32,874 nt of DNA from Porphyromonadaceae bacterium UBA7141 (GTDB lineage: Bacteria; Bacteroidota; Bacteroidia; Bacteroidales; Muribaculaceae), in contig DKWX01000066.1 of the NCBI GenBank assembly GCA_002491945.1, forward strand, positions 7,113 to 39,986, written 5' to 3'. The notes under the pieces are model-generated. The model was given only the letters and a program-made list of their open reading frames with translations, had not been told where the DNA came from and did not search any database. Position 1 is the first letter of the stretch. Each line of letters starts with the position of its first letter. Shown in pieces: positions 16,190 through 24,322 of the stretch. Both the position numbers and the translations under genes were made by a program.

Positions 16190-16225
16190 TCAGGGTCAAA
16201 AGCCGAATCCGGCTTTTGGCCCTGA
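16190..16225 (+). terminator. Hairpin downstream of rpsP
   Basis: The arms TCAGGGTCAAAAGCCG and CGGCTTTTGGCCCTGA (16 bp with one G.U pair) surround the loop AATC, 34 bases after the rpsP stop. There is no long T-run after it, so it may be a weak terminator or 3'-end stem. Confidence 0.6.
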
Positions 16226-16288
16226 CCTGTAAAATGGCTTACATCCGCAGAGTGGCCGCCGGGTTCGAAAAAAAAAGATGGCGAAAAA

Positions 16289-16320
16289 TTTGGTGGAGTC
16301 GAAAATAATGCGTAACTTTG
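16289..16320 (+). promoter_or_regulatory. Stable-RNA promoter for the tRNA-Glu pair
   Basis: TTTG (16289-16292), a 20-base spacer and TAACTTTG (16313-16320) form a full promoter. It is extended upstream (GAAAAATTTGGTGGA) and downstream (CACTCGCAAAAG). The same extended sequence with the same 20-base spacing precedes tRNA-Met, and its first part stands at the window end. Confidence 0.85.
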
Positions 16321-16392
16321 CACTCGCAAAAGGGAAATAACGATGCCTTGCGTAGCGGGGATATATTTCAAAGTTGCGTTTTATAACCGAAT

Positions 16393-16464
16393 GGTCGATT
16401 AGTGTAGCGGTTAGCACGCCACCCTCTCACGGTGGAGACTCGGGTTCGAGTCCCGGATCGACTA
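16393..16464 (+). tRNA. tRNA-Glu (CTC), copy 1
   Basis: The acceptor GGTCGAT pairs with ATCGACT (first pair G.U). The anticodon stem-loop is CCACC-CTCTCAC-GGTGG, giving anticodon CTC, and the T arm contains GGTTCGAGTCC. The CCA end is not encoded. It lies about 70 bases after the promoter. Confidence 0.95.
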
Positions 16465-16480
16465 CTATATTTATACCGAT

Positions 16481-16552
16481 GGCCGATTAGTGTAGCGGTT
16501 AGCACGCCACCCTCTCACGGTGGAGACTCGGGTTCGAGTCCCGGATCGGCTA
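16481..16552 (+). tRNA. tRNA-Glu (CTC), copy 2
   Basis: It is identical to copy 1 except for one compensated acceptor pair (GGCCGAT with ATCGGCT), 88 bases downstream. The same anticodon CTC reads GAG. The compensatory change shows both copies are under selection for folding. It shares the promoter of copy 1. Confidence 0.95.
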
Positions 16553-16555
16553 CAT

Positions 16556-16592
16556 AGAGCGAGGCTTCCTGATTATCAGGGAGTCTTGCTCT
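16556..16592 (+). terminator. Terminator of the tRNA-Glu operon
   Basis: A stem of about 16 bp with several G.U pairs (left arm AGAGCGAGGC, right arm ending GTCTTGCTCT) lies four bases after the second tRNA. The tract after it is CTCTATATATC and only mildly T-rich. Confidence 0.6.
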
Positions 16593-16662
16593 CTCTATAT
16601 ATCTATATATATATCGTCCGGAATATGATGTACCGCATGATGCCTGAAGAATTTACAGAGAA

Positions 16663-16692
16663 GCGGGGTGCGGCAACAATGCCGCACCCCGC
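16663..16692 (-). terminator. Terminator of the TPR gene at 16721
   Basis: A perfect 13-bp stem (GCGGGGTGCGGCA with its complement) has a four-base loop, 28 bases after the stop. On the minus strand it is followed by TTCTCTGT, a weak T-rich tract. Confidence 0.68.
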
Positions 16693-16720
16693 CGGGATAT
16701 GAAGGTCTATGAAATGTTGC

Positions 16721-18259
16721 TTATTTCGCAAGATGGCGTATCGGGCCGATGTTGAGCCAGGGAGTATTGTCTGTCTTTATCTTATATTGGTTCTGATAGC
16801 CATTGAAAGTGGCCTTTTCGAGCATATCCTTAGCCTTTTCAAGGTTGCCGCTCTGAGAAAAGTAGACTGCTGCCCAATAGTAATCGTCTTTAGAAGGAGA
16901 GCCGTTGAGGGCAGCCTCGATATTGGCATCGCCATCCATCTTCTTTCCGGTTTTGGTCTGGGCGAGAGCTTTATAGGTGATGGCCGGGAAAGTTGAGTCA
17001 TCCTCAAGGATGATGCGGTTGAAGTCGGCGATGGCGGCACGCGTGTTTTTGATAAGTTCCTGATTTGTATATGCGCGGAGCAGAAGTGCCTCCTGATTGT
17101 CGGGCCGCATCATAATTGCTTCGTTAAGAGTCTCAGCCGCTCCATTTCCGTCCTTAAGGGCAATCTGGGCTTTTGCCTTGGCCATCATCGCATCATTTGA
17201 ATTGGCATCAAGAGTCAGAGCCTTTGAGGCATCCTGCAGCGCCTTCTCCGCATTTCCGTTGGCGAGGTCGATTTCTGATTTCAGGGCATATTCAGCGGCT
17301 CCTCCCCCGAGAGTAAGCGCATTATCGATGGCCTGAAGCGCGCCGGCGAGATCGTTCTCACCGAGTTTGGCCTGCGCGAGTTTGGCGTATACACCGGGAA
17401 TCTTTGCATCCTGGAAGTCCGACAGCAGTTGGGTCAGAGCTACATCAGCTTGACTGAAATTGCCGCTTTCGCATGCGATGTTGCCCTTGAGGAATAGGAT
17501 TGGCAGACGGTTTTCGGCCTTGTCGGCTGCAAAATCAAGGGCAGTGGCTACTGCATTATAGTTTTTATCGGCCAACGATATGAGCGACTCAAGAGGGCGT
17601 TGTGAATCCTTGGCCATAGTGAACCCAAGCAGATAATTAGTGGCTGCATTCTCAGGCTGCTCCATATCCATGTATAGGTCGCCAAGGCGGCAGTAAGTGA
17701 GATAATTGGCTACATCGGCATTTTCAGCCTCCTTCATCAGGTCTTCAGCTTCGGCAAACTTCTTCTGGGCAATACATGCCTTGGCCATGCCGAAGTATGC
17801 TTCCTGGCTTCTTGGCTTCATGGTCTGCATGCTCGAGAACACCTTATATGCCTCTTCCGGACGGTTGAGGTAAAGGAGGATATTGCCTTTCTTATATGTA
17901 TAGGCGTAATTTGAGGGAGATAGTTGCAGGGCCTCATCGATTGATTTGAGAGCGAGGTCATAATTCTTCATCTCAATAGCCACATCTGCCATCAGCGAGA
18001 GTGCGCTTTCGCGGAGAGCCTTTTCTTTGGCAGGGGTATATTCGAGAGCCTTTACGAGGTCGGAGTGAGCGTCATCATATCGAGAGAGGGAATAGTACTG
18101 TGCCGCGCGTTCGTAGAGAGTCTGATAATCCTTGGGGTTCTCTTTGAGGAGTTCGGTATAGCCATTCAGCATGGCCTTCGTGATAGGATTGATCTGCTGG
18201 GCTGAGCACATGAAAGATGCGCACAAGGCCAGACAGCACAGAGGTTTCAAGATTTTCAT
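16721..18259 (-). CDS. Tetratricopeptide repeat protein, secreted
   Basis: This 512-residue protein has a signal peptide (LCCLALCASFMCSAQ) followed by TPR units throughout, for example NPKDYQTLYERAAQYYSLSRYDDA, ALQLSPSNYAYTYKKGNILLYL and PENAATNYLLG. Late repeats carry ALTLDANSNDAMMAKAKAQIAL. It may be a lipoprotein-like or soluble periplasmic scaffold; the Cys in the signal region is at a poor lipobox position, so the Sec-cleaved form is preferred. It lies 118 bases after rsmE on the same strand and has no separate promoter that I can see, so it may be the last gene of the transporter-rsmE unit. No specific partner can be named. Confidence 0.87.
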   Translation of the reverse strand: MKILKPLCCLALCASFMCSAQQINPITKAMLNGYTELLKENPKDYQTLYERAAQYYSLSRYDDAHSDLVKALEYTPAKEKALRESALSLMADVAIEMKNYDLALKSIDEALQLSPSNYAYTYKKGNILLYLNRPEEAYKVFSSMQTMKPRSQEAYFGMAKACIAQKKFAEAEDLMKEAENADVANYLTYCRLGDLYMDMEQPENAATNYLLGFTMAKDSQRPLESLISLADKNYNAVATALDFAADKAENRLPILFLKGNIACESGNFSQADVALTQLLSDFQDAKIPGVYAKLAQAKLGENDLAGALQAIDNALTLGGGAAEYALKSEIDLANGNAEKALQDASKALTLDANSNDAMMAKAKAQIALKDGNGAAETLNEAIMMRPDNQEALLLRAYTNQELIKNTRAAIADFNRIILEDDSTFPAITYKALAQTKTGKKMDGDANIEAALNGSPSKDDYYWAAVYFSQSGNLEKAKDMLEKATFNGYQNQYKIKTDNTPWLNIGPIRHLAK

Positions 18260-18377
18260 ATAGTTATAGTGTTAAATTTCGAACTATGTTGCAGTCGTTG
18301 TGCGGGAGTGTCGTCATTTCCCCATAGCGGGGATATAGATATGATATCAGAGACATCCGGTCAACGTCAACGCAATT

Positions 18378-19148
18378 TTAACAATCGTGGGGTATCGATG
18401 GTTCACATCTTCCTTGCATGACGGATTCTGCTGCAGGACCGGATGCGAGGGATGATACGATATGCAGAGTGTCGAGTGCCACGATGGCGGCGGTCTCTGT
18501 GCGTAGTCTGCTCTGACCGAAGGTTGCAGGTATGAATCCGGCAGCGACAGCCATATCAACCTCTTCAGGAGAGAAGTCACCTTCAGGTCCGATAAGCAGG
18601 GTCGCGTCGGCCGCGGGTTTGTATTCCCTGGCCAGCAAAAGCCGTGGATATGCGGCATCGCAGTATCCCATGAACTTCTGTCCGTGATCTTGCATTTTCA
18701 GGAACTGCTGTATCGGAGTGAGCGGGTCGATTATCGGCAGAGTAGTCTTCAGACTCTGTTTCATGGCCGCGACGGCTATTTTATGTAGTCTCTCGGTCTT
18801 AAGCACCTTGCGTTCGGAATGAGCGCATAGCACCGGAGTGATGCGGTCGACACCGATTTCAACAGCCTTTTCCACCATCCATTCCATTCTGTCCATATTC
18901 TTGGTGGGGGCCACGGCGAGCCATAAACTGCATCCCCAATGAGGCTTGATCAGCGATGACGAAATGATGTCGATTGCCGTGGCGCGCGGGTCGTCGGATA
19001 TTATCCGGCATTCAAACCGGTGACCCCGCCCGTCGATTACCGTAATCATATCGCCGGGATGGTGGCGTAAGACTCTGATACAATGCAAGGAATCCTCCGG
19101 AGGGAGGATTCCTGTGGATTCGATATCGGGAGCAAAAAACTGTATCAT
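18378..19148 (-). CDS. rsmE: 16S rRNA (uracil-1498-N3)-methyltransferase RsmE
   Basis: This 256-residue SPOUT-class methyltransferase modifies U1498 of 16S rRNA. The start is the ATG at 19148 (MIQFFAPDI), with 29 bases between it and the stop of the transporter gene; a longer reading from 19322 overlaps that gene and is rejected. The family motifs are present: EDSLHCIRVLRHHPGD near the N-terminus (PUA-like domain), KNMDRMEWMVEKAVEIGV, LIGPEGDFSPEEV and the knot motif RLRTETAAIVAL. The segment FGQSRLRTETA differs slightly from the usual LGxRILRTETA. Confidence 0.96.
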   Translation of the reverse strand: MIQFFAPDIESTGILPPEDSLHCIRVLRHHPGDMITVIDGRGHRFECRIISDDPRATAIDIISSSLIKPHWGCSLWLAVAPTKNMDRMEWMVEKAVEIGVDRITPVLCAHSERKVLKTERLHKIAVAAMKQSLKTTLPIIDPLTPIQQFLKMQDHGQKFMGYCDAAYPRLLLAREYKPAADATLLIGPEGDFSPEEVDMAVAAGFIPATFGQSRLRTETAAIVALDTLHIVSSLASGPAAESVMQGRCEPSIPHDC

Positions 19149-19177
19149 CAGCGTGTGTCGGTCTAAACGAAGGGATT

Positions 19178-20584
19178 TCAGGAATTTACAAAGCCATCGC
19201 CGCCATTGGCGGAGTCGGCGGCCTGCGATGTGGAGATGCTTGTTCTGGCCGATGCAGGCGTCCGGAAAATAAGGAGGAATAAAATCATCACTACGGCGGC
19301 ATATCCTGCGAAGATCAGCCATGTGGTATGCCAGTCGCCTACCATATATTCACCCTCATAATGGCAGAAATGATTGACCAGTGCTCCGGCGCCAAGCATT
19401 CCTATTGTGGCCCCGATGCCATTAGTCATCAGCATGAACAGCCCCTGGGCGGATGCCTGCATTTTCGGGTCGGTCTCCTGCTCGACGTAAAGAGCTCCGC
19501 TGACATTGAAGAAGTCGAACGCCACACCGTAGACAATCATCGATATAATGAAGAGCAGCACGCCTGGCATCACGGGAGTGCCGATGCCGAAGAATCCGAA
19601 TCGCAGCACCCAGGCACCCATAGCAATAAGCATTACGTTCTTTATGCCGAACTTGCGGAGGCAGAACGGGATTAACAGAATGCAGCAGGCTTCTGAGATT
19701 TGGCTGAGAGAGGTAAGGAGAGTGGCATTGTTGGCAGCGAAAGAATCAATATATTCAGGCATTGCCTTGAAGGAAGTGATGAATGGCGTGGCATACCCGT
19801 TGGTGATCTGCAGCGAGACTCCGAGCAGCATGGAGAAGATAAAGAAAATCGCCATTCTCGGAGTCTTGAACAGTCGGAAGGCATCAAGACCGAACGATTC
19901 AGCCAAAGATGGCCTTTTGCCAGGAGCATACTTCACGAGCGGACAGGAGGGGAGGAAGAAACAGTAGACAGCGAGACACAGTCCGATGATGGCGCATAAT
20001 GCAAGCTGATTGACCGTATACTGGAATCGCGGGTCGAATTGAGAAGCGTCTCCGAGCGGATTGGATAGCATGTATCCCCAGTGTCCGTCATAGATATAGA
20101 AACCGTTGACAAACCACATCGCCGCGATAAAACCGACCGTGCCCAGAACCCGAATAGGGGGGAAGTCGCTCACGGTATCCATCCCATGGCGTCTGAGAGT
20201 AGAGAATGCCACCGTATTAGCCAATGCTATCGTTGGCATGAAGAAGGCTACAGAGATGGTGTAGAGAGTGAATATGGTGCCGAACTCAATGTTGCCGGGG
20301 TGAGTATAGCCGTAATGCCATGCCAGACCCATGAACAGAGCTGCCGCGAGATGGCAAAGCCCGAGGAGCCGCTGGGGTTGAATAAACTTGTCGGCCAGGA
20401 TTCCCATAATAGCGGGCATGAAAATCGATACTACCCCCTGCACGGCGTAGAAGAGGGATATTTCACCTCCCAGACCGTTGGATCCGAGATAGTTGCCGAT
20501 ACAAGTGAGATATGTGCCCCAGATGGCGAACTCGAGGAAGTTCATTACTGCGAGCTTGGATTTGACAGAAGTTCTCTGATTCAT
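19178..20584 (-). CDS. MFS nucleoside:proton symporter-like permease
   Basis: This 468-residue membrane protein has about twelve helices. Its family resemblance is to the nucleoside:H+ symporter group (NupG/XapB type). The N-terminal segment (MNFLEFAIWGTYLTCIGNYL), the DFPPIRVLGTVGFIAAMW stretch (RxxGTxG-like signature) and the AQGLFMLMTNGIGATIGML segment in the C-terminal half support this. The start is taken at 20584 (MNQRTSVKSKL), not 20611, because it fits the family and the promoter at 20609-20640 overlaps the longer start. The substrate is not shown by the sequence. It precedes rsmE in one operon. Confidence 0.9.
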   Translation of the reverse strand: MNQRTSVKSKLAVMNFLEFAIWGTYLTCIGNYLGSNGLGGEISLFYAVQGVVSIFMPAIMGILADKFIQPQRLLGLCHLAAALFMGLAWHYGYTHPGNIEFGTIFTLYTISVAFFMPTIALANTVAFSTLRRHGMDTVSDFPPIRVLGTVGFIAAMWFVNGFYIYDGHWGYMLSNPLGDASQFDPRFQYTVNQLALCAIIGLCLAVYCFFLPSCPLVKYAPGKRPSLAESFGLDAFRLFKTPRMAIFFIFSMLLGVSLQITNGYATPFITSFKAMPEYIDSFAANNATLLTSLSQISEACCILLIPFCLRKFGIKNVMLIAMGAWVLRFGFFGIGTPVMPGVLLFIISMIVYGVAFDFFNVSGALYVEQETDPKMQASAQGLFMLMTNGIGATIGMLGAGALVNHFCHYEGEYMVGDWHTTWLIFAGYAAVVMILFLLIFRTPASARTSISTSQAADSANGGDGFVNS

Positions 20585-20608
20585 GGTGAGATAGGGGTAT
20601 TGAGATGG

Positions 20609-20640
20609 CAAATTTAATCAATTCCCATTTAATCTGCAAA
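20609..20640 (-). promoter_or_regulatory. Promoter of the transporter-rsmE unit
   Basis: On the minus strand, TTTG (20637-20640), a 20-base spacer and TAAATTTG (20609-20616) give a full match. The leader to the ATG at 20584 would be about 20 nt. Confidence 0.75.
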
Positions 20641-20859
20641 TCCATGTAGCGGAAAAGGGGGAATTGCACTCCCGAAAGTTTCTAATAAGAATTGCAACGG
20701 TGGCCGCACGCCGCCGCCGCCACATGCAGACCATGTGCTTTGCGAAAGCACGTGCCCATAGGTTTGAATTATGTGCGCATGTATGTCTGGCGCCCGGACG
20801 GCGGGAAGGAAGAGAGCCGGGGCTGGCGGAGTGTTAAAAGCGGAGTGTTAAAAAACAAA

Positions 20860-20887
20860 CGAGAGCAAGGTTTTGACCTTGCTCTCG
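20860..20887 (-). terminator. Intrinsic terminator of tRNA-Met
   Basis: A perfect 12-bp stem (CGAGAGCAAGGT and its complement, 4-base loop) is followed on the minus strand by TTTGTTTTTTAA. It starts four bases after the tRNA. Confidence 0.9.
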
Positions 20888-20891
20888 TAAG

Positions 20892-20965
20892 TAGCGGGAT
20901 CGAGAATTGAACTCGAGACCTCCGGGTTATGAATCCGACGCTCTAACCAACTGAGCTATCCCGCC
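20892..20965 (-). tRNA. tRNA with anticodon CAT (tRNA-Met, elongator type)
   Basis: On the minus strand, the acceptor GGCGGGA pairs with TCCCGCT. The D arm is AGCTCAGTTGGTTAGAGC, the anticodon CAT lies at 20929-20931, and the T arm contains GAGTTCAATTC. No CCA is encoded. Anticodon CAT could also be a lysidine-modified tRNA-Ile; the first pair is not the unpaired C-A of an initiator, so elongator Met is preferred. Confidence 0.93.
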
Positions 20966-21012
20966 GATTGTATCAACCTAAAAACGTGCATCTGCTTTCG
21001 CTTTTGCGAGTG

Positions 21013-21044
21013 CAAAGTTAGTAACTTTTTTTTGTTCCACCAAA
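21013..21044 (-). promoter_or_regulatory. Stable-RNA promoter for tRNA-Met
   Basis: On the minus strand, TTTG (21041-21044), a 20-base spacer and TAACTTTG (21013-21020) match the tRNA-Glu promoter. The extended parts GAAAAATTTGGTGGA and CACTCGCAAAAG are also the same. Confidence 0.88.
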
Positions 21045-21073
21045 TTTTTCGCGAAAAAAAGCGAAAAAATTCG

Positions 21074-21081
21074 TAAATTTG
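21074..21081 (+). promoter_or_regulatory. -7 box for the BamE-like lipoprotein gene
   Basis: TAAATTTG is followed by GCAG. Only TTTC at 21047-21050 (23-base spacer) is present upstream instead of TTTG. It lies back to back with the tRNA-Met promoter; the two -33 regions overlap. Confidence 0.55.
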
Positions 21082-21135
21082 CAGTGTCAACAGGGCAGCC
21101 GGGTAATTCGGACTGTCGGTAATAGGTGATTCAAT

Positions 21136-22113
21136 ATGCTGATTAATAGAAATATAAGTATAAGATTTGCAATGCGCGGACTGTTGTGGCCGACAATGTC
21201 GGTTTTGGCGATATTGCTCAGTTCGTGTTTTACCGGAATAGAGGGGACCAAGAAAATCACCCTTTCGCGTCAGGACCGCAGACAGACTGCCCCGACTGCC
21301 GAAGAGCTGTATCTTGCCGATGTGAAGCCTTTATCGTTGGCCGAATGGGAGCCTGGAAAGGAATTCTATGTGGCAGACAGTCGTGCGTCGGTCATGATTG
21401 ATGCCGTGGAGGTGGCCTCGTCGGAGGAAGAAGGGCTGAAGCGTGGCGATATTCTGCGTTTCGTGGAATCGCGCGACATGCGAATGCCTGACGGGAGCAC
21501 ACGTGTTGTAATCATGTTCCGTCGCGGTCATGATGATGTGTATCGTTACGTGGCGGAAGATGCCACCGCAGATAAAGGGGATGTGATGAGCGATGCCATC
21601 CCCGGGCTGATAGATCCCGTTATGGTAAAAGCCGTGGACGCCCTGCTGTCCGGCCGTGAATTATGGACACTCTCGACCTTATGGCTCGACGATGCCGACA
21701 ATCGCCAGACGGGACTGAAATATGATCGTGTAAAAGTGACCGGAGTGACTCCCGGGAGCATGGTTTTTCCGGTCAGAGTCTCATTTGAGGATTATTCCGG
21801 ACGCCGGGGGAGTTATCTGATGAACTATGGTAATTCAGGTATTGAATCCCGAGGCTTTGCCAATCTGTTTGCACTTGCCGACCCGCGAGAGTCGCATCCC
21901 GGCATAAGCGATGACGTATGGGAACTGATATGTAAAGAAAAAGTGCGTGCCGGAATGACAAAGGAAGAATGCCGTCTCGCAAAGGGGAATCCGACGGACG
22001 TGCACACCGGGCATGACTATTCAAAAAGTATGCTCCTATGGATATATCCGGATGCCACGACTCTCTACTTCGAGGACGACGTGCTGGTAAGGGTGAAATC
22101 ATATGCCAACTGA
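21136..22113 (+). CDS. Lipoprotein with C-terminal BamE/SmpA-like domain
   Basis: This 325-residue protein has a hydrophobic signal ending in the lipobox LAILLSSC (Cys31). The start at 21136 is the furthest upstream in frame; an ATG at 21172 (MRGLLWPTM) would give a more usual signal length and is a fair alternative. Residues ~60-265 form an unrecognised beta-rich domain. The last ~55 residues (KVRAGMTKEECRLAKGNPTDV, then LLWIYPDATTLYFEDDVLVRV) fit the SmpA/OmlA/BamE fold, where G-M-T-xx-E and a late F-E-x-x-x-L pattern are typical. BamE-like domains interact with outer-membrane proteins; the role here is unknown. The stop overlaps the start region of the hairpin before murB. Confidence 0.75.
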   Translation: MLINRNISIRFAMRGLLWPTMSVLAILLSSCFTGIEGTKKITLSRQDRRQTAPTAEELYLADVKPLSLAEWEPGKEFYVADSRASVMIDAVEVASSEEEGLKRGDILRFVESRDMRMPDGSTRVVIMFRRGHDDVYRYVAEDATADKGDVMSDAIPGLIDPVMVKAVDALLSGRELWTLSTLWLDDADNRQTGLKYDRVKVTGVTPGSMVFPVRVSFEDYSGRRGSYLMNYGNSGIESRGFANLFALADPRESHPGISDDVWELICKEKVRAGMTKEECRLAKGNPTDVHTGHDYSKSMLLWIYPDATTLYFEDDVLVRVKSYAN

Positions 22114-22147
22114 TAAGCAAGTAGCGGCAAAGATGTATACTTGCTTA
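22114..22147 (+). promoter_or_regulatory. Inverted repeat between lipoprotein gene and murB
   Basis: TAAGCAAGTA (22114-22123) and TACTTGCTTA (22138-22147) are perfect 10-bp arms around 14 bases. The repeat begins right after the lipoprotein stop and ends 21 bases before the murB start. It could be a hairpin or an operator. TATACTTG inside it is one base off a -7 box. Confidence 0.5.
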
Positions 22148-22168
22148 ATAATCAGAATAAAAACATGT

Positions 22169-24040
22169 ATGGAACTGATAAAAAAAGATATTGATATAAC
22201 GGGCTACACCACCTTCGGGATACCTGTCAAAGCCCGCCTCTTCGCCGAATACAAATCGGCCGCTGAACTGATAAAGATCTGCCGCACGGCCGACTATCTC
22301 GAAAATCCGGTGTTGCATATCGGCGGAGGCTCGAATCTTCTGTTCGGGCGTGATTTCGACGGACTTGTGCTGCATTCAGGCGTAAAGGGGATTACGGAAT
22401 ACCATAAGGACGACGATACGGTCTACGTGATATCCGGGGCCGGAGAAAAATGGACTGATCTCGTGGATTATTGCGTGGAGCATGACATAGAGGGGCTTGA
22501 GAATCTGGCCGGAATTCCGGGAGAGGTCGGCGCCTCTCCGGTGCAGAACGTAGGGGCCTACGGAGTGGAGGCCGGCGACAGGATCTGGAAAGTGGAATGT
22601 CTTGACCGCACGACACTGGAGGTGGTGACGATATCCGGCAGTGACTGCGGGTTTGCCTACAGAGACTCGAACTTCAAACATGAATGGAAAGACCGCTACT
22701 TCGTGTTGCGGGTAAGTTTCCGTCTGCGTCCCGGTCGCAGAGCCCGCAATCTTGAATATGCCGCGTTGCGTAAGCTTGAGAATGAACTGGGGCATGCTCC
22801 ATCTATATCTGAAGTGCGTGATGCTGTGCTGCGTCTGCGCGATTCAAAACTGCCCGATCCATCGGTCGTGGGCAGTGCCGGCAGCTTTTTTGTAAATCCG
22901 GTGATACGCAAGGCTTATTACGAATGGGAATGTCTGAACTTTAATAAATCCGTGCCGTGCATACCTCACAGAGTGGCAGAAGAGCCGCAGGAGAGTGATT
23001 TCAGTGATCATGCTGTCTATGAGAAGTGTCTTCAGGAATATAGGGCTTACCGCGATGCGTCGCAGGTTAAAGTGCCTGCCGGGTGGCTCATAGAGCATGC
23101 CGGACTTAAGGGGGTGAGCATCGGTGGCGCCTATGTATATCCCGACAACTGTCTGGTGATAGCCAACGACGGCACTGCTACGGCGGCCGATGTGGCAGAT
23201 CTTGCCCGACTGATAGAAGACAGAGTATTGGAAGCGTTTCATATCGCGCTAAAGCCGGAGGTGAATTTCATAGATACGGCTGTAAAAGTGACAGTGCTTG
23301 GTTCGGGCACATCGAAAGGGGTGCCCGAACTGTTGTGCAACTGTAGTGTGTGCCGCTCCGAGGATCCTCACGACAAGCGCTTGCGCGCGTCGGTGCTTGT
23401 GGAGACGATGGGAGTGCGTCTGCTTATCGACCCATCGCCAGACTTCCGTCAGCAGGCGATGGTGCATGGCATAGGGCGTATCGACGCCGTGCTGATTACG
23501 CATGAGCATTACGACCATGTGGGGGGGATTGATGATTTGCGTCCGTATTGTTTCTGGGGAGCGCTCGACATCTATTGCCGCGAAGACGTCAACGAGAAAC
23601 TTCACAGTCGTCTGGATTACTGCTTCCGGAGTACCCTTTACCCCGGCGTCCCCGTTTTCAGAATGCATAGTGTGGCCAATGAGCCGTTTTTCGTGAAGGG
23701 AGTGCGGATTGAGCCTATAGAGGTGCTTCACGGGAGTCTCCCGATATATGGCTACCGTATAGGGAAATTCGCATACGTCACCGATGCCAAGTATATAGAT
23801 GCTGCTGAAAGAGAGAAGCTGCATGGAGTGGATACGCTTATAGTCAACGGTCTGCGCTGGCGCGATCACTTTGCCCATTTCACCGTTGCGGAGGCCCTGC
23901 GGCTGATAGAGGAGGTGGGTCCGCGGCGAGCTTATCTCACACATTTATGCCATGAAGTGGGACGTCATGACAGCTTTGCCTCCCGTCTGCCCAAAGGCGT
24001 CTGGCCTGCCTACGACGGCTTGCATCTGACGGTGGAGTGA
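22169..24040 (+). CDS. murB: MurB (UDP-N-acetylenolpyruvoylglucosamine reductase) fused to PhnP-like MBL hydrolase
   Basis: This 623-residue fusion starts at the ATG at 22169 (MELIKKDIDITGYTTFG); an earlier ATG at 22103 overlaps the preceding gene. Residues 1-368 are a type I MurB: LHIGGGSNLLF and IPGEVGASPVQNVGAYG for FAD binding, GSAGSFFVNP with the catalytic Ser at about 239, and the terminal PEVNFI with Glu364. The sequence then runs straight into a metallo-beta-lactamase domain from about residue 372 (VKVTVLGSGTSKGVP). It has CNCSVC and RLRASVLVE, the metal motif HEHYDH at 445-450 and LTHLCHEVGRH near the end. The second part resembles PhnP-like hydrolases of ~250 residues. MurB makes UDP-MurNAc; the role of the hydrolase is unknown. 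Confidence 0.92.
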   Translation: MELIKKDIDITGYTTFGIPVKARLFAEYKSAAELIKICRTADYLENPVLHIGGGSNLLFGRDFDGLVLHSGVKGITEYHKDDDTVYVISGAGEKWTDLVDYCVEHDIEGLENLAGIPGEVGASPVQNVGAYGVEAGDRIWKVECLDRTTLEVVTISGSDCGFAYRDSNFKHEWKDRYFVLRVSFRLRPGRRARNLEYAALRKLENELGHAPSISEVRDAVLRLRDSKLPDPSVVGSAGSFFVNPVIRKAYYEWECLNFNKSVPCIPHRVAEEPQESDFSDHAVYEKCLQEYRAYRDASQVKVPAGWLIEHAGLKGVSIGGAYVYPDNCLVIANDGTATAADVADLARLIEDRVLEAFHIALKPEVNFIDTAVKVTVLGSGTSKGVPELLCNCSVCRSEDPHDKRLRASVLVETMGVRLLIDPSPDFRQQAMVHGIGRIDAVLITHEHYDHVGGIDDLRPYCFWGALDIYCREDVNEKLHSRLDYCFRSTLYPGVPVFRMHSVANEPFFVKGVRIEPIEVLHGSLPIYGYRIGKFAYVTDAKYIDAAEREKLHGVDTLIVNGLRWRDHFAHFTVAEALRLIEEVGPRRAYLTHLCHEVGRHDSFASRLPKGVWPAYDGLHLTVE

Positions 24041-24113
24041 ACGATTGCCAGGCGATCTGTCGGGGTGCGATATACGGCAGACATGGCCGTAATAAGAGAT
24101 GACAAGAAAAGAT

Positions 24114-24145
24114 AAGCCGCCCGCGATATCCATCGTGGGCGGCTT
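24114..24145. terminator. Bidirectional terminator between murB and the M23 gene
   Basis: The arms AAGCCGCCCGCGAT and ATCGTGGGCGGCTT (14 bp, one G.U) have loop ATCC. The convergent genes end at 24040 and 24323. The minus-strand side is followed by a T-rich tract (TATCTTTTCTT). The other 250 bases of this gap hold nothing I recognise. Confidence 0.75.
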
Positions 24146-24322
24146 GATGCTATGTCCTGTCCGAAAAATTAAGGAAAGCAGAAATTGTCGGTAAAATCCA
24201 AACTATATGGTTATTGTTGTTCTCTGAGGAGTATCGGATGCACTTCCGGCATATGGCGGCATTGGCAAGAGAGACGTCCGGGGACTACACAGCCGAAGAT
24301 GCATTTCGTAGGGGGGGCAGGC

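Larger units (their letters stand above)
20585..20891. other. Intergenic region between transporter and tRNA-Met
   Basis: These 307 bases hold the transporter promoter (20609-20640) and the tRNA-Met terminator (20860-20887). A 10-bp hairpin lies at 20732-20754 (CATGTGCTTT/AAAGCACGTG). The GC-rich stretch from 20697 to 20730 is a repeated CCG pattern with no evident coding role. Confidence 0.6.

Noticed and set aside
23249..23944. 231-codon open frame on the minus strand
   Set aside because: It is antisense to the MBL part of the murB fusion and shows no protein-like features.
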